From JASGJS01 sp047601185 (GTDB taxonomy: Bacteria; Pseudomonadota; Gammaproteobacteria; JAURND01), in contig JASGJS010000001.1 in assembly GCA_047601185.1 (NCBI GenBank), positions 372,001 to 436,000 of the forward strand: a stretch of DNA of 64,000 nucleotides. The letters run 5' to 3'. Both the position numbers and the translations under genes were made by a program. The notes below the pieces were generated by a model. It did no database searches and was not told where the DNA came from. It was given only the letters and a program-made list of their open reading frames with translations. Of the stretch, positions 57,672 through 64,000 are shown piece after piece (positions within the stretch are counted from its first letter, which is position 1; every line of letters starts with the position of its first letter).

Positions 57672-58531
57672 AGTACGCATGGATTCAGTTACATCAATCT
57701 GAATACCCTGTAGGGCTTATGTGTCAGTTGCTTGAGGTTGGGCGCAGTAGCTTTTACGAGTGGCAACAAAGCACTCCATCAGCCCGGAGCTTGGAAAATC
57801 AACATTTAGCGAGCAGGATCCAGCATGTTTTTATGAAAGGTCGTAGTAGTTATGGGACGCGTAGGATCAAGAAGGAGCTACAGCTAGAAGGCGTCAGCAT
57901 GAGTCGACGACGTATTGGCAAACTGATGAAACAGCAAGGGTTACAATGCAAAACGAAGCGCAAGTTTAAAGTTACCACGGATTCTAAGCACAAGTTGCCA
58001 ATCGCACCCAATTTATTGGGGCGTGATTTCACAGCGACACAGCCGGATCAGAAGTATGTAGGAGATATTACTTACATCTGGACGATTGAGGGCTGGATAT
58101 ATTTAGCGGTTGTAATTGATTTATTTTCACGGCGTGTGGTGGGATGGGCGATGGAGGACCACATGCAAGCAGAATTAGTAAATGATGCTTTAACAATGGC
58201 GATATGGACAAGAAAACCTATGCGAGGTTTATTGTGGCACACAGACCGCGGCAGCCAGTATGCAAGCGAAAGTCACAAAAAAATACTTGACGATCATGGC
58301 ATCGTTCACAGCATGAGCCGTAAGGGCAATTGCTGGGACAATGCGGTGTCAGAGAGTTTTTTTCATACCCTAAAAACGGAATTAACCCATCATTGCAAAT
58401 TTCCAACAAGGGAGGAAGCAAAGAAAATAATATTTGAATATATTGAAGTATTTTATAATCGCAAGCGTTTACATTCGGCAAATGATTATATGGCGCCTGC
58501 GGTATTTGAAGCAAAAGTAGTAAACTATTAA
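57653..58531 (+). CDS. IS3-family transposase orfB (DDE integrase)
   Basis: The catalytic chain is intact: Asp in YVGDITYIW, Asp in LLWHTDRGSQYAS and Glu in NAVSESFFHTLK, with the HTH_21 region RSSYGTRRIKKELQLEG before it. The frame is open upstream of the ATG at 57719 (YAWIQLHQSEYPVGL) and overlaps orfA in the -1 frame, the usual arrangement for programmed frameshifting to an OrfAB fusion. A degenerate copy lies at 59610-60058. Confidence 0.9.
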   Translation, partial: RRRSTVKYAWIQLHQSEYPVGLMCQLLEVGRSSFYEWQQSTPSARSLENQHLASRIQHVFMKGRSSYGTRRIKKELQLEGVSMSRRRIGKLMKQQGLQCKTKRKFKVTTDSKHKLPIAPNLLGRDFTATQPDQKYVGDITYIWTIEGWIYLAVVIDLFSRRVVGWAMEDHMQAELVNDALTMAIWTRKPMRGLLWHTDRGSQYASESHKKILDDHGIVHSMSRKGNCWDNAVSESFFHTLKTELTHHCKFPTREEAKKIIFEYIEVFYNRKRLHSANDYMAPAVFEAKVVNY

Positions 58532-58561
58532 AAAAGTGTCCGGGAAAGTGTTGACACATCA

Positions 58562-58786
58562 CGCAGGTATAATTTTATAAACCGAGTCTATAAAAACTTG
58601 TTTCATGGGTTACCCTTGGGACATTCACTCGCAACTATTGACAGCTTCCAGCAATAATCTTCAATACACTAATTTTTTCAGACCGTTGATTTAATTGTTG
58701 TTATTGATTGTGATGAATGGTCACTATTAGTTTGAAGAGGACTCTTAATCAATTGGTCGTAAGTTCGAGCCCTACACGGCCCTCCA
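58562..58786 (+). repeat. 225-bp island right end, copy 2, with attachment repeat 3
   Basis: A duplicate of 47745-47969 with identical length. Bases 58740-58786 are the tRNA-Lys 3' half with two substitutions. The doublet GGTGCTATG/GGTGCTTGG (58833-58841 and 58844-58852, 11-bp spacing) lies 47 bp beyond the core. The IS3 element abuts the left edge. Confidence 0.85.
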
Positions 58787-58973
58787 GGAAAATCAAAGGC
58801 TTACAGCGGTTCCCAAAAATTTTAAAATTTCCGGTGCTATGTTGGTGCTTGGATTGAAACCTTGCCAGATTAGGATCGGGCCGAGCCTAATCTAAGTGAT
58901 GTGTCAAGGTGAATTAGTTTTCTCTACGAAAATCTTATAATAGATAGCTTAAACATTAGCAGAAGGTGTATGT

Positions 58974-59479
58974 ATGAAATTTAAAATGTTATCTTTAGCA
59001 CTCATGTTGGTTTCTGTCAGTGCATTAGGCGCGAGAACCGATGAGTTCTTTTTTCCAGGTGGGGAATGGGTAGGCACTTACACTGGTATGTGCGGCCCTG
59101 ATGATATTGATGGGATATATGGAAACGCCACGATGACTGTAGTGCCTTCATCAGTAACGCACCTTGACTCATCTACTTGGGTAGAGTCTTTTACAGGTGC
59201 AATAACAGCTAATATTCCGACCTCATGTGTTAATATTAATTTTGCACAGGGAGCCCCTATAGTGGAAGGATCTACTGCTAAGGCATATCTAACACCGTCA
59301 CTGGAGAACCTCAGAGTGGTACTCTCTTCCCTTATATTACGACCACTTCAGGAGGGACAACTCCATACCCAGGGGCGGACGACTGGAGTCGTGGCAATTC
59401 TCAATATGTAGCACATGCACGGATAAGTACGGGTCCTTTTTCGTACCTAGACATCACATTTACTAAAAGCCTTACTTAA
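58974..59479 (+). pseudogene. secreted protein gene split by a frameshift
   Basis: It begins with a signal peptide (KFKMLSLALMLVSVSALGA) and a strand-rich mature part (WVGTYTGMCGPDDIDGIYGN). The predicted frame ends at 59411, but from about 59290 another frame reads TVTGEPQSGTLFPYITTTSG, PYPGADDWSRGNSQYVAHAR and SYLDITFTKSLT to a stop at 59479. That reading is far more protein-like than the ORF's own tail, so one base was gained or lost near 59285-59295. TATAAT at about 58937 could be the -10. Family unknown. Confidence 0.65.
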
Positions 59480-59609
59480 AACTGGTTTAAAATATAGATA
59501 TCCTATCTTGAGTGTTCTCCGAGGTAGGATTATCCAACCTTTTGCATTATGGCCGCTCTCAAAGTGGCACTGCAACAAAACCCTGTTCCCCGAATTCTTG
59601 GCTGGGCCT

Positions 59610-60058
59610 CCCTCCTTGTTGTAAATTTGCAATGTTGAGTTAATTCAGTTTTTAAGGTATGAAAACAACTCTCTGATACCGCATCAGCAATTGCCCTTAT
59701 GGCTCATGCTGTGAATGATGCCATGATCGTCTAGTATTTTTTTGTGACTTTCGCTTGCATACTGGCCGCCGCGGTCTGTGTGCCACAATAAACCTCGCAT
59801 AGGTTTTCTTGTCCATATCGCCATTGTTAAAGCATCATTTACCAATTCTGCTTGCATGTGGTCCTCCATCGCCCATCCCACCACACGCCGTGAAAATAAA
59901 TCAATTACAACCGCTAAAGACATCCAGCCCTCGGTCGTCCAGATGTAGGTAATATCTCCTACATACTTCTGATCTGGCTGTGGGGAACTACTACGACCTT
60001 TCATAAAAACATGCTGGATCCTGCTCGATGGGTGAGCAGTGGCTATCAGGGCGGCCAA
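59610..60058 (-). mobile_element. degenerate IS3-family orfB relic
   Basis: On the minus strand IQHVFMKGRSS is fused by deletion to PQPDQKYVGDITYIW, and the copy continues to HSMSHKGNC before a stop; AVSESCFHTLKTELTQHCKF follows in another frame. It is a close relative of the orfB at 57653-58531 with an internal deletion, a frameshift and no ends. It is non-functional. Confidence 0.85.
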
Positions 60059-60201
60059 GCGCTAGAAAACGAAATTTTCAGCACCGTAATACTTGCTGGC
60101 TGACACACCTTTACCCCGACATTTATAATAAATGTTAATATTTTCTTAATGTAATTAGCTTACAATAAGCATTAATAAGTCTCTGTAAATTTAGGTAATG
60201 T

Positions 60202-61236
60202 ATGAAAGAAGAGAAGAACAAACGCGGGCCTGTCAAAGTAGATGCAATAAATAGACCTCCCATTTTGGGCACTGATCTAGGAGCAATGTCAGAATATACC
60301 AAGATTGAAACTTCAGCAATTGATACCCCCAAAAAAACGTATTGGAAAGATTTAGAGGGTTTTTTACTACCTCTAGATGGTCCAATAGACAAAAAGCTTG
60401 TGCCATATTCAGACGAGCCTTTATTATCTCCTAGGAGATTATGGAACTTTAATAGAGAACAACTTAGGAGAGAAAGTGGTGCAAGACTTGTTTATCGGGG
60501 CGAATCCAGATATACCCCAAGTCAGATTTTGGAAGCAGGCGGCATACATCCGAAAAGTGTTTCCGTAGAAGTTGCCAATGAAGAATGGAAACACAGAGGA
60601 GAATGGATGCTCGATGTCAATACACATAGAAAAGATTCTGATGGATCCGGCATGGTATCGACGACTACTTCAGAAGCAATAGGTCATAGTTTTGCTGATG
60701 GCGCATCCCATCCTCACCTGTATATTTTAAGAGCAAAAAATGCCATTGATTCGGCTTTACATGATGTTGAACATGAATTTACAGTTGCTGGTGGATTTGA
60801 TAAAAGCGATATCATCGCGTTCAGAGGATTATCTTCTAAATTAATTAAAACCAGTGATGATTCTGGATACCGCTATTTCGACGATTCCCCTCTATACATA
60901 AATACGGATTTTGTTGAAAAGTACCCTAAATTAATTCCAACCCTTATTCATGCATTATTAGATGAGCATGAAAAAATTACGCAAGCTCCTCCGTCAATTA
61001 TAACTCTAATCGCTACCTATCCTTCAGAGTTTAATGGTCAGAAATTGCTCGAAAATAAATCAAAATCGACAGAAGAATCTGTTACTGATGCTTCATTACG
61101 AAGCCCAACAACAACTCAGCAAAAACTTCCTCACTGTCATACTTTTTCAAAAAAAAGGTCTCCGCTTCCAGCTACGCCTAAGCCATCGATGTGCGCTGGA
61201 AAATCTGAAAATGAAATAACAACACTAAGTTTGTAA
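60202..61236 (+). CDS. putative R-S-E class mono-ADP-ribosyltransferase (toxin/effector-like)
   Basis: A 344-residue protein with no signal peptide. The order of motifs matches the cholera/pertussis-type ADP-ribosyltransferase fold. An Arg in LVYRGESRYTPSQILEAGGI (about residues 96-115, compare vYR.dsR.p..if..GF). An STS-type motif MVSTTTSEAIGHSFADG (about 150-166). A strand LYILRAKNAIDSA, then EHEFTVAGGFDKSDIIAFRGL, where Glu and Glu two residues apart would carry the catalytic Glu. The N-terminal ~90 and C-terminal ~110 residues (Ser/Thr/Pro-rich end) are unlike known toxins. It stands alone in a decaying accessory segment. Secretion into a host cell is inference. Confidence 0.7.
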   Translation: MKEEKNKRGPVKVDAINRPPILGTDLGAMSEYTKIETSAIDTPKKTYWKDLEGFLLPLDGPIDKKLVPYSDEPLLSPRRLWNFNREQLRRESGARLVYRGESRYTPSQILEAGGIHPKSVSVEVANEEWKHRGEWMLDVNTHRKDSDGSGMVSTTTSEAIGHSFADGASHPHLYILRAKNAIDSALHDVEHEFTVAGGFDKSDIIAFRGLSSKLIKTSDDSGYRYFDDSPLYINTDFVEKYPKLIPTLIHALLDEHEKITQAPPSIITLIATYPSEFNGQKLLENKSKSTEESVTDASLRSPTTTQQKLPHCHTFSKKRSPLPATPKPSMCAGKSENEITTLSL

Positions 61237-61447
61237 AATTTTTCCTTGACTTTGGTACAGCAAGCAAAACAGCAGCAGGTATTAAAGCTTCGGTCATGTC
61301 CAATTCTTTATCTGCCTTTAGTTGTTTCAATGCATAATAGGCAGCTCCAATAAATACGAGTCCTCCCGCTATTGCACTGCCACAAATGGCACCTGTTGCG
61401 GCGGAAAACCCTCTGAACCAGAGATAAAGGAAGCTAGACTCATCCAT
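61178..61447 (-). CDS. possible small membrane protein, convergent with the ART gene
   Basis: An 89-codon frame with a hydrophobic, Gly/Ala-rich helix (SAATGAICGSAIAGGLVFIGAAYYAL), then a charged segment and a second helix-like stretch (ALIPAAVLLAVP). Its 3' end overlaps the ART gene by 59 bp. The two-helix layout recalls the tails of other putative effectors in the window. It may be a gene fragment. Confidence 0.35.
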   Translation of the reverse strand: MDESSFLYLWFRGFSAATGAICGSAIAGGLVFIGAAYYALKQLKADKELDMTEALIPAAVLLAVPKSRKNFTNLVLLFHFQIFQRTSMA

Positions 61448-61654
61448 GCTGCTCCTATTGCGTCTGAAGAGATACCCGTCAAGCTGGAGTAATGTGAAGC
61501 AGTTTAGATCAAGTCAACATATGGTGGATCAATCTCAAACCAGAGCCACAGAGTTTGACCCGTCTCGATCACAAATTTTTAAACCTGATATGGCTCCCAT
61601 TTGGTATGTGCCTAGGCTATCCAAGCCTACTTAAAATTTCATATTTCATTGAAG

Positions 61655-62295
61655 TTAGGCTCCTGATGACTTAATTCCACTGCCTGGAGGATGAGAAACT
61701 TTGCTTTTAATTTTTAAATCATGAGTTACATTCTTACCAATTTTTTGTTTTCGAATAACTTCATTAAAAAGTGATAGATTTTTAGCATATTGTGAGTCTT
61801 TTATTTGTGGATTTTTAGGTTTCTGCATTAATATAGAATTTTCTTGTATCTGCTTTGCAAATTCTGATTTTATATAGTTCTCCATTCTTTGCTAAAACTG
61901 ATCGTAATTATACGAACTCTTCATTTTTTCAAGATGTTTTTCACTTTCTTTAATTTGTTGTTCTATTTCTTTTGTTCTTTTTTCGAGGCTATTTAGTTCT
62001 TTTTTTGAATCCATATTGACAAATGTTACGTGGGATAAATAAGATTTTTCTGGTGGTTCAGAAGCTTTTGGGGAATGGGGGTTTCTGAAGAAGAAACAGC
62101 TTGCCCAGCAATAGGTTCATCAAAAGTATCTGATGATGGCGGTGCTACAGGGTTAGTTTGCTGATCTTTAGTAGCAAATAAAGATTTTTTTATTTTCAAA
62201 TCAGTCAATTCAGTACCAAAATCTTCGTCTTGTTTGCGGGGTTTTGAATTAGAGATTTTTTTTAACCACGATTCTTTAGGATCTTTGTCACTCAT
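61655..62295 (-). pseudogene. broken coiled-coil, effector-like gene
   Basis: From the ATG at 62295 (SDKDPKESWLKKISNSKPRK) with GAGG upstream, the frame runs to a C5 run near 62080. There a one-base shift leads into SPKASEPPEKSYLSHVTFVN, then a coiled coil (ELNSLEKRTKEIEQQIKESE). An in-frame TAG at 61892-61894 follows, and the same frame continues as ENYIKSEFAKQIQENSILMQ to 61655. So one gene of about 213 codons has a frameshift and a nonsense mutation. Ser/Pro-rich linkers and a coiled coil suggest a former secreted substrate. Confidence 0.6.
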
Positions 62296-62416
62296 AAATA
62301 TTGCCTCAAAGGGCGCCAGTGGTAGCCTCAGCAAAGCTTGGAATGCGGCAATACCACTCAGAAGTTAATGGAGCAATTGCGCCATGATAAGCATGGCGTA
62401 ACATATTGAAAATTTG

Positions 62417-62539
62417 ATGGTTGAGCAGCCAGAGGAAGCGCAGAAAATAGCAGATCGCTTTGTGCAAGATAAAGCTTTAGAATATGTTACAAAGATTCAA
62501 GCACCTGGCATAACTTCAGAAAATCTAAAAAATCAATAA
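62417..62539 (+). CDS. possible 40-residue ORF or gene remnant
   Basis: ATG at 62417 reads VEQPEEAQKIADRFVQDKAL and ends SENLKNQ. The composition is helical and protein-like, but there is no clear ribosome site and an upstream stop. It may be the 3' tail of a deleted gene. It lies in the 310-bp gap between the broken gene at 61655-62295 and the MerR gene. Confidence 0.25.
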   Translation: MVEQPEEAQKIADRFVQDKALEYVTKIQAPGITSENLKNQ

Positions 62540-62554
62540 GCTCTCAAAAAAAGC

Positions 62555-62585
62555 TTGACCCTATAGTTACAATATACCTTAGGCT
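62555..62585 (+). promoter_or_regulatory. MerR-type promoter with 19-bp spacer
   Basis: TTGACC (62555-62560) and TAGGCT (62580-62585) are 19 bp apart, and an imperfect dyad lies between them. This over-long spacer is the hallmark of promoters activated by MerR-family proteins, so the downstream regulator is probably autoregulated. Confidence 0.6.
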
Positions 62586-62606
62586 ATCAATCAAGGGGGA
62601 TAAACC

Positions 62607-63545
62607 ATGACCAACTGGTATGTTAAAGATTTGAGCAGACTGACAAAAGTTTCAGTACAAACATTACATCATTATGATCGTATTGGTTTGCTAAAACCTT
62701 CTTTAAGATTACCAAATGGCTATCGTTTATATTCCGAAAAAGATTTATTAAAATTGCAACAGATTATTGCGCTCAAATTTTTTGGGTTTGAATTATCCCA
62801 GATAAAAAATCTATTGACCAATGAATCTGAAATCATTAAATATTTTTCTTCTCAAGTCAAATTTTTAGAAGAGAAAGGTAACATGCTGTTAAGTGCCAGC
62901 CAAGCTTTAAAAGCTGTCCTAATGAATTGCGGTAATAATAAATCTATTACGTGGGAAACCATTCTCAAATTAATAGAGGTATATCATATGGCCAATCAAC
63001 TTGAATCTACTTGGGCTACCAAGGTCTTAAATTCAGCAGAGTTAGAAGAGTACGTAAATTTTCAGAAAGAATTGAAAACAAACTATTCTGCTAACGAAAA
63101 AGAAATTTTTGAAAAAAATTGGAGGGAATTGACTCAAAAAATTTCTTCAAACATGGATAAAAGTCCAACGAGTGCATTTGGTCTTAAAATTGCTGAGCGT
63201 TGCACAAAAATGGTCAATGATTTATATGGTAAAAAATATGCGGGCTTGAAGCATTCTATATGGAAAAAAGGCTTTAAAGGTGGTGGAATGGGTGAAGAAC
63301 ATGGCCTAACCAGAGAGATGGTGGAATGGCTCGATCAAGCAATGGATAATTATTATCGTAAAAAAATTTATGGACTCTTGGAAAATATTGGAGTTATTTC
63401 AGATGAAGAAATGATTTTGTTATGGAAAAATTTAATGACCGACATGTATGGTGATGTCGATACGTTAAAGCAGTCTTTACTTGAAATGGCTTTAAAAGAT
63501 GATAAAATAAGCGAGAAAGCTAAAAATTGGTTGAGAAAGATTTAA
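62607..63545 (+). CDS. MerR-family transcriptional regulator with TipAS-like C-terminal domain
   Basis: A 312-residue regulator. The N-terminal winged helix is classical (YVKDLSRLTKVSVQTLHHYD, then RIGLLKPSLRLPNGYRLYSE), followed by the dimerisation coiled coil. The C-terminal ~130 residues (KNWRELTQKISSNMDKSPTS, EEHGLTREMVEWLDQAMDNY) resemble the globin-like TipAS domain that binds thiopeptide-type drugs. The inducer here is unknown. GGGGG 8 nt before the ATG is the ribosome site. An intrinsic-type hairpin follows the stop. Confidence 0.88.
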   Translation: MTNWYVKDLSRLTKVSVQTLHHYDRIGLLKPSLRLPNGYRLYSEKDLLKLQQIIALKFFGFELSQIKNLLTNESEIIKYFSSQVKFLEEKGNMLLSASQALKAVLMNCGNNKSITWETILKLIEVYHMANQLESTWATKVLNSAELEEYVNFQKELKTNYSANEKEIFEKNWRELTQKISSNMDKSPTSAFGLKIAERCTKMVNDLYGKKYAGLKHSIWKKGFKGGGMGEEHGLTREMVEWLDQAMDNYYRKKIYGLLENIGVISDEEMILLWKNLMTDMYGDVDTLKQSLLEMALKDDKISEKAKNWLRKI

Positions 63546-63557
63546 GTCCTTATTAAA

Positions 63558-63587
63558 AGAGGCTATATAAACTACTTTATAGCCTCT
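63558..63587 (+). terminator. stem-loop after the MerR gene
   Basis: AGAGGCTATA (63558-63567) pairs perfectly with TATAGCCTCT (63578-63587); the T-content after it is modest. Likely transcription terminator. Confidence 0.65.
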
Positions 63588-63604
63588 CTATAATATTGAG
63601 AGGG

Positions 63605-63629
63605 TTTGAGGTCACAATGTGACCTCAAA
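63605..63629. promoter_or_regulatory. 25-bp perfect palindrome
   Basis: TTTGAGGTCACA and its complement flank a single central base. It sits between the convergent MerR and monooxygenase genes, so it could be a terminator hairpin or a protein-binding dyad. Confidence 0.45.
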
Positions 63630-63724
63630 GCTGGGGTGGACGCCGATATTTACCCTATATTTTTACTGAACCAGGCATTGTTAACATTCAAGTTCACTAC
63701 ATATAAACACGCGGAGCGTACGTT

Positions 63725-64000
63725 TTATTCCCCCCAACCATTGGCTAGTAAACATCTTTTTAACTCTGCTTTGGGATTATCTACCATTGATCTGCTACGC
63801 CAGACTACATGACCATCTGGACGGACTAAAACAGCGCCGCTTTCTGTGACTTCATAAAGCTCTTTCCATAAATGATTGGGATCTACTAAATCTCCATCAG
63901 GAGCAATTCTGTAGGCTATTAATGGAAGTTGGTAGGTTTGCACCAGCTCGTTGACTACCGATTTCCATTCACCCTTGCCCCGGTTAATAGAACGAAATCT
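63725..64000 (-). CDS. FAD-dependent monooxygenase, C-terminal part (5' cut by window)
   Basis: The frame is open to the window edge; the GTG at 63943 is not the true start. The 91 visible codons show the thioredoxin-like tail of PHBH-type flavin hydroxylases: YEVTESGAVLVRPDGHVVWRS (compare GavLVRPDgyvaWR). The catalytic FAD domain lies outside. Substrate unknown. The gene converges on the MerR regulator. Confidence 0.75.
   Translation of the reverse strand, partial: RFRSINRGKGEWKSVVNELVQTYQLPLIAYRIAPDGDLVDPNHLWKELYEVTESGAVLVRPDGHVVWRSRSMVDNPKAELKRCLLANGWGE

Larger units (their letters stand above)
57425..58561 (+). mobile_element. IS3-family insertion sequence with rearranged left end
   Basis: The right end (reverse complement TGATGTGTCAACACTTTCCC) and the left end (TGAAGTGGCTACACTTTTCC at 57425) are similar terminal inverted repeats. 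At the left, a second inverted copy of the same end follows within 57425-57486, forming a hairpin that replaces the start of orfA. No 3-4 bp target duplication is visible: AAC is on the left and CGC on the right. The flanks are unrelated (IS66 relic and island right end), so a deletion or recombination at the IS is likely. Confidence 0.8.

Noticed and set aside
41918..58973. Integrase gene expected next to the attachment sites
   Set aside because: I searched both strands' ORFs for a tyrosine recombinase R-H-R-Y pattern and saw none.

Overview
The window looks like part of the chromosome of a low-to-moderate GC gammaproteobacterium. The evidence is a typical 16S-Ile-Ala-23S-5S rRNA operon, a grxC-secB-gpsA cluster, divergent nudF/tolC, a leuA + leuCDB cluster, and priA, rpsT, ychF and ahcY. 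Many lineage-specific proteins have C-terminal paired transmembrane segments, and there is a toxin-like ADP-ribosyltransferase and a pair of cysteine-protease-like paralogues. Together these suggest a host-associated, possibly Legionellales/Coxiella-like intracellular bacterium. That assignment is inference; no species can be named from the sequence.

Layout. 1-5 kb: a partial putative effector, a DUF4143 ATPase with tandem operator-like repeats, a nitrilase-family amidase and two unrecognised proteins. 5-13 kb: housekeeping genes (priA, a rhodanese, grxC-secB-gpsA) running into a fused-permease ABC transporter, then a yefM/yoeB toxin-antitoxin pair. 13.7-19.7 kb: lineage-specific membrane proteins, including three tandem paralogues, and rpsT. 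19.7-25.1 kb: the rRNA operon on the minus strand, with recognisable promoter, boxA sites, processing stems and terminator. 25.3-32.9 kb: nudF, tolC, coaA, two small secreted paralogues, an S1/P1 nuclease, ahcY and ychF. 33-37.4 kb: leucine biosynthesis with a short LeuA lacking the usual regulatory domain. 37.5-41.8 kb: a CHMI-type tautomerase, a frameshifted paralogue of the first gene, a GST and an amino-acid permease.

At 41.84 kb a tRNA-Lys(CTT) gene is followed by two further copies of its 47-bp 3' end, at 47.92 and 58.74 kb. These bound two tandem islands. The first holds an FRG-domain gene with an in-frame stop, an asparaginase relic, a DJ-1/PfpI protein, a frameshifted gene and a YhcG-type nuclease. 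The second holds a complete type I restriction system (hsdM, a shortened YhcG gene, hsdS, hsdR), an IS66 relic and an IS3-family element. No integrase is visible. At all three copies a 9-bp motif doublet with 11-bp spacing lies 46-48 bp beyond the 47-bp core, as expected for integrase arm sites.

58.8-64 kb is a decaying accessory segment: a frameshifted secreted protein, an IS3 relic, a putative R-S-E class ADP-ribosyltransferase, a broken coiled-coil gene, a MerR/TipA-type regulator with a 19-bp-spacer promoter, and the C-terminus of a flavin monooxygenase cut by the window edge.

A family of palindromic intergenic elements is scattered through the window. Each has a similar asymmetric core but locus-specific, mutually complementary arms. 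One copy supplies the last codons and stop of leuA.
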